Part shown: positions 1 through 7,053 of the stretch, piece after piece
Numbering within the stretch: the first letter of the stretch is position 1
Layout: every line of letters starts with the position of its first letter
Assembly (NCBI GenBank): GCA_038317095.1
Contig: JBBQBB010000060.1
Span: forward strand, 1 to 21,687
Direction of reading: 5' to 3'
DNA: 21,687 nt
DNA from: JAGXTF01 sp038317095
Lineage (GTDB): Bacteria > Bacteroidota > Bacteroidia > NS11-12g > UBA955
Translations under genes and position numbers: made by a program
Notes under the pieces: model-generated
The model's database searches: none
What the model saw: only the letters and a program-made list of their open reading frames with translations
Told to the model about the DNA's origin: nothing

Positions 1-224
1 ACAGAATTTTTATCCCAAATACCAAAAAGGGGTTATATATATGCCGACAAATAACAAAAATCAACAAAACCACCCCATTATACACAGCAGAATCTTAATA
101 CTAAGTATGGATGGAAAATTTAGGTGTGGATTGCAAGGCGAAATTTTGGTCCGATAGCCATTGGATAAATGCGCTATAGTTCTGGTATGGGATACACAAA
201 AATAATTAAAAAAAAATATCAATA

Positions 225-1433
225 ATGACAATTTCAATTATAATAACCATTTGCTTTTTACTAATTCTTGCTTATGTGTTTGATATAACTTCGTCCAAAA
301 CAAAAATTCCTTCTGTTATATTGTTATTAACGGTAGGTTGGGCTGTTAAACAAAGTACAAGCGCTTTTCAAATATTTTTGCCAGATTTAACACCTATACT
401 TCCGATTCTGGGTACCGTTGGGCTAATTCTTATAGTACTTGAAGGTTCATTGGAATTGGATCTGAATCGATCAAAATTGCCATTTATTGGCAAAACCGCC
501 CTTATTGCCATTATACCCATGTTGCTTTTGAGTTTCGGACTGGCATTTGCATTTCAAATTTTTGGCAATATTCCTTTCAAAGTAGGTCTCGCAAATGCCA
601 TCCCTTTTGCAGTTATTAGCAGCGCTATTGCCATTCCCAGTGCTCAAAACCTAGGCTCAAATGACAAAGAGTTTGTGACCTATGAAAGTAGCTTATCAGA
701 TATTTTTGGGGTAATATTTTTTAATTTTATTACTTTGAATGACAATATAGGCAGTCAAAGTTTCGGCCATTTTATATTGGAATTGGTCATTATTCTAATC
801 ATAACCTTTATAGCGACCCTAGGCCTTGCGTTTTTGATGGGGAAAATAAAGCACCCTGTAAAATTTATTCCTATCATTTTAATGATTGTGATGATATTCT
901 CCATTTCAAAAATATACCATTTACCGGGTTTAATTTTTATTCTGCTTTTCGGTATTTTTCTAGCCAACCTAGACGAACTTAAAGCCAATGAATTTATTCA
1001 AAAATTGAGACCCAATGTGCTTAAAAGAGAAGTTCATAAGTTTAAAGAACTTACCACGGAAATTGCTTTTTTAATCAGGGCTTTGTTTTTTCTTCTATTT
1101 GGTTATTTAATCGAGACCAAAGAATTGTTAAATACGGAAACTATATTTTGGGCTATCGGCATTTGTGTCGGAATTTTTACGCTGCGTTTTATAGTACTAG
1201 AATCGTTTAAACTGATGCTTAAGCCGCTTCTTTTTATTGCCCCAAGAGGTTTAATTACAATTTTGCTTTTTCTGACCATTCCTGCAAGCCAAATGACGGA
1301 TTTGGTAAACAAATCGCTTATTATTCAAGTGATTGTTTTAACATCTTTAATTATGATGGTTGGACTTATGTCTCACAAGGTGCCTTCTCCCAAGGTTTTG
1401 AAAAAAGGCGATGAATTAAACGAAAATGTATAG
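225..1433 (+). CDS. Cation:proton antiporter (CPA superfamily, Na+/H+ exchanger type)
   Basis: A 402-residue, very hydrophobic polytopic inner-membrane protein with about 11-12 predicted membrane segments, the usual size for the antiporter domain without a cytosolic TrkA-type regulatory tail. The N-terminus (about residues 9-42) carries a Lys-rich turn followed by IPSVILLLTVGW, typical of this family. A second conserved stretch with E73 and D79 follows, and the presumed ion-binding helix holds TYESSLSDIFG (E154, D159), with the preceding SSAIAIPS helix break at 132-139. Family knowledge suggests exchange of Na+ or K+ for protons, for pH and ion homeostasis; the exact ion cannot be read from sequence. 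The start is an ATG just after an A-rich stretch. No TAnnTTTG element lies close upstream, unlike several other genes here. It stands alone, with degenerate sequence downstream. The superfamily is fairly certain, the subfamily is not. Confidence 0.88.
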   Translation: MTISIIITICFLLILAYVFDITSSKTKIPSVILLLTVGWAVKQSTSAFQIFLPDLTPILPILGTVGLILIVLEGSLELDLNRSKLPFIGKTALIAIIPMLLLSFGLAFAFQIFGNIPFKVGLANAIPFAVISSAIAIPSAQNLGSNDKEFVTYESSLSDIFGVIFFNFITLNDNIGSQSFGHFILELVIILIITFIATLGLAFLMGKIKHPVKFIPIILMIVMIFSISKIYHLPGLIFILLFGIFLANLDELKANEFIQKLRPNVLKREVHKFKELTTEIAFLIRALFFLLFGYLIETKELLNTETIFWAIGICVGIFTLRFIVLESFKLMLKPLLFIAPRGLITILLFLTIPASQMTDLVNKSLIIQVIVLTSLIMMVGLMSHKVPSPKVLKKGDELNENV

Positions 1434-1470
1434 AACTGAAGTTTTTGGTTCAGAAATGTGGATAAAGCAA

Positions 1471-1593
1471 TTATCTATCGTCTGCAGGAATTGTTGCTTT
1501 AAAACCACGGAGAAACTGCGATGTCAAAGCATATCCAGGCAATTTATTACCCACTAAATGAAAAGATATTGCTGTGGGTGTGATTCCTGCCAT
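1471..1593 (-). pseudogene. Possible minus-strand ORF remnant in a gene-poor stretch
   Basis: Reading the minus strand from the ATG at 1593 gives 40 residues that look protein-like, containing HLVGNKLPGYALTSQFLRGF and ending IPADDR before a TAA. The frame is open back to a TAA just upstream of position 1608, with no promoter or ribosome signal visible. I do not recognise a family. It may be the C-terminus of a decayed gene or part of a dispersed intergenic repeat. The surrounding bases (1434-2016) contain no other supported gene. Confidence is low because short open frames occur by chance. Confidence 0.2.
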
Positions 1594-1804
1594 CGCTTTA
1601 ATTGTTTGAGTTGGTTATGTTGTGGATATTGGTGTAATGCAAAATACATATACATTATGGCCAAAACCTAAAAAAAGACAGTTCCTGTTTAGCCCTTAAA
1701 CGCCATGCCCACATCTTGGAATTTTATTGCAATTCGTTTTTTGGTACACAAAAAGATTTTGGCTCTGCATAATTTATTCGCTATTCTATTTATTACACAG
1801 ATAT

Positions 1805-1880
1805 ACACTGAGAAAAATACAGGAGCTACACAGAGATTAAGCCTGTGTGAATCTCTTTCTGGTCTCTGTGCATCCAGTGT
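1805..1880. repeat. Nested inverted repeats in gene-poor region
   Basis: Three nested inverted pairs are visible. The outer pair is ACACTG (1805-1810) with CAGTGT (1875-1880). The middle pair is CACAGAGA (1829-1836) with TCTCTGTG (1863-1870). The inner pair is AGAGATT (1832-1838) with AATCTCT (1850-1856), which competes with the middle pair. A structured RNA or a decayed repeat are both possible. No T-run follows in a position that would make it an obvious terminator. The rest of 1594-1929 holds nothing I can name. Confidence 0.35.
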
Positions 1881-2016
1881 GAAACATTTTTTGGTATACA
1901 GAAAAAATTTACCAATTTCTACAACATAACCTTTTTATTCAATTCCAAATGTCCATGTAGAACTTAAAAACATCAGCTACCGAAAGTATTCTTCAAAGAT
2001 TTCAAAAACCAAACAA

Positions 2017-2466
2017 GTGTCGGTGGAAGAAAAAGCAAAAGAAATTTGTGAACGCCACTTCGAGTTAGAAAATTTGATTGACCCAATCGAAAAGACAGAA
2101 TACTTTACTTACGATAAAGTAATTGACAACGCTGACGATGCTGAAAATGCTGCAATGAAATTGAGAGAAGTTTGGGAACTTGGTTACGACCCGATTCCCG
2201 ATGTAGTTGAAATGTTGGAGGACAAAGGCTACAAAGTAATTGAGTTAGATGTTCCTGGTGGCTTTGATGGTATGAAAGCAGATATTGATGGCAAAAAAAT
2301 AATTGTCTTGAAAAAAAGTGTGAAGCAAGGTGAAGATGTTGTTCTTAAATCAGTATTTCTTGCTATTAAAGAGGCTACAAAAAAATGGACTATGCCCATC
2401 ACAAATTGGGGAATAATCCTAAATCAATTTAACATTATATTTGAAGACCTTAAAATGAAACCATAA
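2017..2466 (+). pseudogene. Truncated ImmA/IrrE-type regulator fused in frame to an IS256 transposase tail
   Basis: The apparent ORF opens with GTG at 2017 and encodes 149 residues. Residues 1-109 resemble the linker between the HTH and peptidase domains of XRE/ImmA-IrrE proteins: a helical ERHFELENLI segment, then ADDAENAAMKLREVWELG, then a strand-rich part ending KKIIVLKKS. In intact relatives this is followed by a metallopeptidase HExxH helix, which is absent. The last 40 residues (from 2344) switch to a sequence with KKWTMPITNWG and LNQFNIIFED, typical of the C-terminus of IS256-family transposases. The frame is also open upstream to 1930 and encodes VHVELKNISYRK, matching the same family, so the GTG start is probably an artefact and the N-terminal HTH domain is lost. 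I infer a dead regulator, perhaps from an ImmA-type mobile-element or toxin-antitoxin-like locus, broken by an IS insertion and deletion. Confidence 0.65.
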
Positions 2467-2500
2467 AAAAGTATTTTACACACTTAATGGGATACTGTCG
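2344..2500 (+). mobile_element. IS256-family insertion sequence remnant (3' end only)
   Basis: The last 40 codons of the ORF ending at 2466 match the C-terminal helix region of IS256/Mutator-type transposases (KKWTMPITNWG, LNQFNIIFED). The stop codon is followed at once by a sequence with TTTACACAC and then GGGATACTGTC, the arrangement expected of an IS256-type terminal inverted repeat just after the transposase gene. The catalytic DDE part and the left end are missing from the window, so the element is a non-autonomous stump. Family assignment is from remembered motif similarity, not a database search. Confidence 0.55.
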
Positions 2501-2538
2501 TCAAAAAAGTATTTCACACACTTTATGGGATACTGTCG
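2465..2538. repeat. Two tandem copies of a 36-bp IS-end-like repeat
   Basis: Copy 1 (2465-2500) and copy 2 (2503-2538) are separated by TC and differ at only two bases. Each begins with an A-run and GTATTT, continues through TACACAC or CACACAC, and ends TATGGGATACTGTCG or AATGGGATACTGTCG. Both have the same orientation. The first copy abuts the IS256-like stop codon and would be the element's right end. The second may come from a neighbouring or earlier copy, or from a duplication of the end. Confidence 0.7.
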
Positions 2539-2649
2539 CTTAGCCTATACTATTTGCACTCTGCTGCTGGAAGTGTGTTCTATTTTTCTTGAATTGCCTA
2601 ACCTGTTTAAAGCAAAATAGGATTATATGCATTCAGCTACATAATGAAT

Positions 2650-2657
2650 TAGCTTTG
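2650..2657 (+). promoter_or_regulatory. -7 element TAGCTTTG upstream of lipoprotein gene
   Basis: TAGCTTTG fits the Bacteroidota -7 consensus TAnnTTTG exactly. It ends 8 nt before the ATG at 2666, a spacing repeated at other genes in this window. No clear -33 TTTG/TTG is seen at the expected distance. Confidence 0.5.
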
Positions 2658-2665
2658 CAACAAAA

Positions 2666-3370
2666 ATGCCTACTATTACACCGTTATATCTACCCATGAA
2701 ATTCGGCCCTTTACTTATTTTGTGTTTCTTTTTGGTTTCTTGTAAAAATGGATGCAACCAAACCAAAGTCAACCCCCAGGATTCAGCGATTGTGTTGAAA
2801 GTAGATTCAGCAAAATTCTTTGCGGAGAGAAACAACCCTATGACGGCAGATAGCATTATGCCGCCATCTCTCAAGGACACGGCCAAGTTGGATGAATATG
2901 GCAAAGACAGTTTGCGTTTGGGCGTAGCATTTCAATACGCAGCCAATGAAATGTGCAGGGTTCTCAAACAAAAAAATGCTGCCGCTTATGTAAAATTCAC
3001 ACCTCCAGCAGTATTGACAAAATACGGAGGAGAAAAGAAATTCATGGCTTCCCTCAATCGTTTTTTCCAAGAAGAAACTGGGGAAGTTGACAGAATTGTG
3101 GCAGGTCCTATAAAAAGAGTTGCGGCATCTACCGACGACCAAGGTTATAGCCACGGTTGGTATTGCTTGATGCCCGTTCGCAGATTTATTCGCAGCAATA
3201 CCGGTGAAGTAGCTATGGAAATGCAATGGTTTGGCGGCCAAACATTGGATGCTGGCAAACACATCTATTTTTTAAACGTCACCAAAGTACCCCGCGACAA
3301 AATCTTAAGCCTAATGCCTGATTTGCGGTTTGTGTTGGATCCGGAAGCTGAAGTGCAAATATTGCCATAA
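2666..3370 (+). CDS. Lipoprotein of unknown function
   Basis: This encodes 234 residues with a hydrophobic signal peptide ending in lipobox LVSC (C26), so it is probably lipid-anchored in the envelope. The mature part begins with a short Cys/Asn/Lys-rich stretch and a low-complexity linker. A compact domain (about 85-234) follows, with AAYVKFTPPAVLTKYGGEKK and HGWYCLMPVRRF, mixed alpha/beta in pattern; this resembles small NTF2-like envelope domains but the match is too weak to name. Two starts are possible. ATG 2666 sits 8 nt after a TAGCTTTG -7 element, as at other genes here. ATG 2696 would give a more conventional signal peptide starting MKFGPLL. I kept 2666 because of the promoter spacing. 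It is convergent with the zinc-ribbon gene and separated from it by a hairpin terminator. Confidence 0.75.
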   Translation: MPTITPLYLPMKFGPLLILCFFLVSCKNGCNQTKVNPQDSAIVLKVDSAKFFAERNNPMTADSIMPPSLKDTAKLDEYGKDSLRLGVAFQYAANEMCRVLKQKNAAAYVKFTPPAVLTKYGGEKKFMASLNRFFQEETGEVDRIVAGPIKRVAASTDDQGYSHGWYCLMPVRRFIRSNTGEVAMEMQWFGGQTLDAGKHIYFLNVTKVPRDKILSLMPDLRFVLDPEAEVQILP

Positions 3371-3371
3371 A

Positions 3372-3398
3372 AAAAGGTTGCCGAATGGACAACCTTTT
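3372..3398. terminator. Bidirectional hairpin terminator between convergent genes
   Basis: AAAAGGTTG (3372-3380) and CAACCTTTT (3390-3398) form a 9-bp stem with a short loop, starting just after the stop codon of the lipoprotein gene. The stem is flanked by A-runs on the left and T-rich bases on the right, so it can act in both directions for the convergent genes ending at 3370 and 3420. Confidence 0.75.
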
Positions 3399-3419
3399 CT
3401 CTAAATAAAATATTTTAAT

Positions 3420-4223
3420 TTACGCTTCGTCTTTCGTGGTCAAGCGCATTTTACGACGTGTGGTTTTTGGCTCTTTGGATTCAAGCTGTCCTTCAATACC
3501 TGTAACCGTTTGATCCACCAAAATACGACCACAATGCTCGCAGTCAATGATGCGGAAGTGGGCACGTATATCGCTGTGTCTTTGGGGTGGGATTTTGGAG
3601 AAACAACCTCCGCAAGCGCCACGAATAATTGGTGCTACAGAAACGCTGTTGCGCATGTTGCTGCGAATGCGGCTATAGGCACGTGCCAAACGAGGCTCCA
3701 AGCTTGACATTGCTTTTTCACTTTCTTTGGTAATGCGGGTAATTTCTTCTTCGTTCTCTTTCTCAATTTCGGTCAACTCGTTGCGCTTGTAATCCAAATC
3801 CTTTTTGCGGCTGTCTAAGTCTTCTTGTGTTTTGGCCAAAACCTCTTGCTTGGATTCTAGCATTTTGCCAAACTCGCGCATTTTCTTTTCAGCGCCTAAA
3901 ATCTCAAGACCGGCAATTTCCTTTTCTTTGGTAATGGCATCATACTCACGGCTGTTTTTGATGTTGCCTAACTGGTCATCGTATTTTTCAATGTTTTTAT
4001 TGAAATCCTTTACGGCAGTTCTTTTGTTTGTGATTTCAACTTCAAGTTCGGATATCTCTTCCTTAATGTGATCCACGCGGGTTTCAATCCCTACAATGCT
4101 GTCCTCTAAATCTGAAACCTCCATAGGAAGTTCTCCCATCAAAGCACGGATATTGTCTAATTTTGAGTCAATTTGCTGCAGTCTCCAAAGATCCTGTAGT
4201 TTCTTTTCTATCGATACGTCCAT
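3420..4223 (-). CDS. Coiled-coil protein with C-terminal C4-type zinc ribbon
   Basis: A 267-residue soluble protein. Residues 1 to about 185 are charged and heptad-like, predicting a long antiparallel coiled-coil hairpin. The conserved turn segment NIKNSREYDAITKE lies near 87-100. A zinc ribbon follows with C204-x2-C207 and C228-x2-C231, in the order ACGGCFSKIPP...DCEHCGRILV. This architecture matches the zf-RING_7/CT398-like family (PF02591). Its molecular role is not settled; nucleic-acid binding is often proposed. The C-terminus is basic (KTTRRKMR). The ATG at 4223 lies 8 nt after the stop of the nif3-like gene, so the two are probably co-transcribed, an arrangement I recall as common for this pair. 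Confidence 0.87.
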   Translation of the reverse strand: MDVSIEKKLQDLWRLQQIDSKLDNIRALMGELPMEVSDLEDSIVGIETRVDHIKEEISELEVEITNKRTAVKDFNKNIEKYDDQLGNIKNSREYDAITKEKEIAGLEILGAEKKMREFGKMLESKQEVLAKTQEDLDSRKKDLDYKRNELTEIEKENEEEITRITKESEKAMSSLEPRLARAYSRIRSNMRNSVSVAPIIRGACGGCFSKIPPQRHSDIRAHFRIIDCEHCGRILVDQTVTGIEGQLESKEPKTTRRKMRLTTKDEA

Positions 4224-4231
4224 TGTTTTTC

Positions 4232-5332
4232 TTAGTAATAGTAGTTAATTGGATTGGTTTGGGTACTTGAAAAAATGGTTGCAAAATTAGGGAATTTATC
4301 TGATAAAAGCGAGCCAAACAAATCAATTGTATATTTTTCGCTTTCATAATGGCCCATATCGCATATCATCATGGTTTTTTCAGCATCAAAAAACTCGTGA
4401 TACTTCACGTCTGCCGTGAGATACGCTTGAGCACCAGCGGCCATTGCATTGCCTATTAAAAAACTACCCGAACCACCACAAACTGCCACTTTTTCGATAA
4501 AATCATGTTTGGTTTCTGTAAATCGAATCACTTTTGCCCCCATATTTTGCTTTACCAGCGCCAAAAATTCGTCTGGTGTGTGCTTTTTGTGCAACTCCCC
4601 TATCAAGCCACTTCCGATATCTAAACTTGGGTTCATCAAACGATGTGTATCATAGGCTACTTCTTCATAGGGATGGGCCAAAAACATGGCTTGTAAGGTT
4701 TGGTTTAATGCATATTCTGGCAAAACCATCTCTACCTTGGTTTCATGCTCTGTATGCCTTATCCCCTTTTCGCCAACATACGGATTTGCGCTTTCAGAAC
4801 CCCTAAAGGTTCCTTCTCCTTGAAGGTTAAAACTACATTCATCATACTCTCCAATTTTACCTGCACCTGCCGCAAAAAGCGCGTTTCTCACTGCCTCTGC
4901 ATGCGCATCTGGCACATACACAGCAAGTTTTAGCAACTGGCCTTTTTTTGGAGACAATATGCTGCAATTTTTCAAACCCATCTTTTCTGCAATTTTTGCA
5001 TTGACCCCATTTTTGAGTACATTGTCTAAATTGGTGTGGCAGGCATAAATGGCAATGTTGTTTTGGATGGCTTTGATTACTGTTCGTTCTACATAGTTGT
5101 TTCCATTGAATCGTTTTAACCCTCTAAAAACAATGGGATGATGGGCAATGATGACGTCACAATCCTCACGAATGGCTTCATCTACCATTTCTTCCGTGCT
5201 GTCCAAACAAAGCAAAGCTTTTTGAACTTCTGTATTTTTATTTCCTACAATTAACCCACTGTTGTCGTAATCTTCTTGCAACGCAGAGGGTGCAACGGTT
5301 TCAAAAAAATCTATTAGTTCCGCAAGTTTCAT
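4232..5332 (-). CDS. Nif3-like dinuclear metal-centre hexameric protein
   Basis: A 366-residue protein of the NIF3/YqfO family, annotated in related organisms as GTP cyclohydrolase I type 2 homolog; the physiological substrate is uncertain. Metal-site residues are visible: IIAHHPIVF (H64, H65), CHTNLDN (H99, D103), and the C-terminal GHYESE (H328, E332). Residues about 131-243 form the extra alpha/beta insert (CutA/PII-like) of the long YqfO-type forms, including the FLAHPYEEVAYD motif. I chose ATG 5332 (MKLAELIDFFE) over an in-frame ATG at 5374: homology begins there, and a TATATTTG -7 element lies 8 nt upstream of it. It is the first gene of a two-gene unit with the zinc-ribbon protein and divergent from the methyltransferase gene. 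Confidence 0.92.
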   Translation of the reverse strand: MKLAELIDFFETVAPSALQEDYDNSGLIVGNKNTEVQKALLCLDSTEEMVDEAIREDCDVIIAHHPIVFRGLKRFNGNNYVERTVIKAIQNNIAIYACHTNLDNVLKNGVNAKIAEKMGLKNCSILSPKKGQLLKLAVYVPDAHAEAVRNALFAAGAGKIGEYDECSFNLQGEGTFRGSESANPYVGEKGIRHTEHETKVEMVLPEYALNQTLQAMFLAHPYEEVAYDTHRLMNPSLDIGSGLIGELHKKHTPDEFLALVKQNMGAKVIRFTETKHDFIEKVAVCGGSGSFLIGNAMAAGAQAYLTADVKYHEFFDAEKTMMICDMGHYESEKYTIDLFGSLLSDKFPNFATIFSSTQTNPINYYY

Positions 5333-5340
5333 CGCGGTTT

Positions 5341-5348
5341 CAAATATA
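5341..5348 (-). promoter_or_regulatory. -7 element TATATTTG for the nif3-like gene
   Basis: Read on the minus strand, TATATTTG matches TAnnTTTG exactly and ends 8 nt before the ATG at 5332. It is 33 bp from the oppositely oriented -7-like element of the divergent methyltransferase gene, so the two promoters must overlap. Confidence 0.55.
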
Positions 5349-5381
5349 CCACCATAGCCAACAAATCTGGCCAATTTATTG

Positions 5382-5389
5382 CACCTTTG
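5382..5389 (+). promoter_or_regulatory. -7-like element CACCTTTG for the rRNA methyltransferase gene
   Basis: CACCTTTG differs from TAnnTTTG only at its first base and ends 8 nt before the ATG at 5398, the same spacing as on the divergent side. A -33 element is not clear. Confidence 0.4.
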
Positions 5390-5397
5390 CAGCTACA

Positions 5398-6564
5398 ATG
5401 AAATCAGCCATTTTAAAGCCTGGGAAAGAGGTTTCCATTCGCAGAGGTCACCCTTGGATTTTTAGCGGGGCAATAGCCAAACACGATGAAATGGAAGCTG
5501 GAGATTGGCTCGAAGTGTTTGACCATAAAAACCAATTTATTGCTGCAGGTTTTTGGGGAACCGGTTCCATTGCAGTTAGAATTCTCAGCAGAAAATCTGT
5601 TTCGCCCGATTTGGCATTTTGGAAAGAAAAAATCCACAATTGCTTGCATACCAGAAACTTATTAGATTTCTATCCAGAAGCAAATACCAATGCATACCGG
5701 TTGGTACATGGGGAGGGAGACAGCATTCCAGGCTTAATTGCGGATGTTTATGGCACTTGTGTGGTTTTGCAAGCGCACGACTACGGAATTTACAGGAACT
5801 TGGAACTTATTAAAGAAGCAATACTGGAAACTTTGCCTTGGAAACCAACGACAATTTATAGCAAAAGCAAAGCAACCTTGCACGACAAAACTGTTGAAGA
5901 TGTGCTGCTATTTGGCAATGAATTAGAAACCGTTGCAAAAGAAAATGGCATTTCCTTTAAAGTGAACTGGGCGGAAGGGCAGAAAACGGGTTTCTTTTTA
6001 GACCAGCGGTTTAACCGTGAATTGGTTGGAAAATTTAGCAAAGACAAATCTGTGATGAATTGCTTCAGCTACTCAGGTGGATTTTCGGTTTATGCTTTAA
6101 AAGCTGGGGCTTCAGAAGTTGCAAGCATAGATGTTTCGCAAAAAGCAGTGGATTTGGCCAATGAAAATGTTATCTTAAACCAGTTAGACGAAAACAAACA
6201 CCATAGTATTACTGCAGATGTTTTGGAATATTTGAAAGAGCAAAAAGACCAGTGGGATATCGTGATTTTAGACCCACCTGCTTTTGCCAAAAATCTAAAA
6301 AAGAAACACGCCGCTGTTATGGGTTATAAAAGATTAAATGCTTTGGGCATGCAAGCTGTAAAGCCAGGTGGATTGTTGTTCACATTTTCTTGTAGCCAGG
6401 TTATAGACACCGATTTGTTCACCAATACCATTACCGCTGCAGGCATAGAGTGCGGCAGAAATGCACGTATATTATACCGCCTTGGCCAGGGACCTGATCA
6501 TCCAGTGAATTTGTTTCACCCAGAAGGCAGTTACCTCAAAGGATTGGTGTTGCAAATTGATTGA
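5398..6564 (+). CDS. rlmI: Class I SAM-dependent rRNA methyltransferase, RlmI-like
   Basis: A 388-residue cytosolic enzyme with an N-terminal PUA-type RNA-binding domain (about 1-75, with RRGHPWIFSGAI) followed by a Rossmann-fold methyltransferase. SAM-binding motif I is NCFSYSGGFSVYALKAGA (from N221), and the acidic residue after the second strand lies in ASIDVS. The catalytic-face motif is LDPPAF (D292-F296), and a later FSCS includes C332, the likely nucleophile for cytosine C5 methylation. E. coli RlmI makes m5C1962 in 23S rRNA; by family this is the likely role, though close relatives modify other sites. I chose ATG 5398 because the PUA domain begins there and a -7-like element lies 8 nt upstream; the longer frame to 5290 would run into the divergent gene. 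Its stop abuts the stop of the next, convergent gene with no spacer. Confidence 0.87.
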   Translation: MKSAILKPGKEVSIRRGHPWIFSGAIAKHDEMEAGDWLEVFDHKNQFIAAGFWGTGSIAVRILSRKSVSPDLAFWKEKIHNCLHTRNLLDFYPEANTNAYRLVHGEGDSIPGLIADVYGTCVVLQAHDYGIYRNLELIKEAILETLPWKPTTIYSKSKATLHDKTVEDVLLFGNELETVAKENGISFKVNWAEGQKTGFFLDQRFNRELVGKFSKDKSVMNCFSYSGGFSVYALKAGASEVASIDVSQKAVDLANENVILNQLDENKHHSITADVLEYLKEQKDQWDIVILDPPAFAKNLKKKHAAVMGYKRLNALGMQAVKPGGLLFTFSCSQVIDTDLFTNTITAAGIECGRNARILYRLGQGPDHPVNLFHPEGSYLKGLVLQID

Positions 6565-7050
6565 TTAAGGGGCGTAAACCGATTCCCCTTTTTTAATGTT
6601 TACAATGCTATAATAGTAATTTTTGCCTTTTATGTTATAACGAAACAATAAACCTCCTTTGTGCGATACTGGAGTTTTGCCAACGTTGCTGCCTGTAAAT
6701 TCAGGTTGGTTTGGAAAATTTTCTCTTTCGGGAAGCACAAAATAACTGCAAACAACCAGTAGCGTATCTCCTTGCATTGGTTTGCCATCCCAGGTTTCTT
6801 TGTGGCTGTATCTTACCTCCACTTTGTCTGCAAATCCATCCATCCAAAAACTATCAAAGCTAAGTTTACCGCAAGACTTAACTACCATTTTAAAAGCTAC
6901 CGCGGTAGTGGTTGGAGAACCTTGCACTCCGGGATGGAAAGTAGTTTTAACTGCATCAATAACCTTAAAGGTTCCACTTTTATAATAAACTTGCGCCTGG
7001 GCTTGACCCAAAAACACCATCAAGGCGAACAATATTCCTATTTTTTTCAT
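6565..7050 (-). CDS. Small secreted protein of unknown function
   Basis: A 161-residue protein with a clean Sec signal peptide (MKKIGILFALMVFLGQAQAQ, cleavage likely after an A-Q-A end). The mature part of about 140 residues is strand-rich and has two cysteines, in KSCGKL and VVCSYF. It contains KETWDGKPM and ends FRYNIKGKNYYYSIVNIKKG. I do not recognise a family. Its ATG is 3 nt beyond the stop of the S8 peptidase gene, so the two are almost certainly co-transcribed and may work together in the envelope or outside the cell. It ends exactly where the convergent methyltransferase gene ends, and I see no hairpin terminator there. Confidence 0.8.
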   Translation of the reverse strand: MKKIGILFALMVFLGQAQAQVYYKSGTFKVIDAVKTTFHPGVQGSPTTTAVAFKMVVKSCGKLSFDSFWMDGFADKVEVRYSHKETWDGKPMQGDTLLVVCSYFVLPERENFPNQPEFTGSNVGKTPVSHKGGLLFRYNIKGKNYYYSIVNIKKGESVYAP

Positions 7051-7053
7051 TTT

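Noticed and set aside
186..195. TATGGGATAC upstream of the antiporter, identical to part of the IS-end-like repeat at 2524-2533
   Set aside because: Only ten bases agree and flanking bases differ, and both are in the same orientation, so it is not convincing as the missing left end of the element.
1434..1465. Short inverted repeat CTGAA/TTCAG after the antiporter stop codon as a terminator
   Set aside because: A five-base stem without a following T-run is too weak to call.
1705..1929. Plus-strand open frame of 74 codons
   Set aside because: Its translation is low in protein-like character and runs across the inverted repeats; no start signal and no recognisable family.
2807..3262. Minus-strand open frame of 151 codons
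   Set aside because: It is the antisense shadow of the lipoprotein gene, which has a signal peptide, promoter and terminator in its favour.
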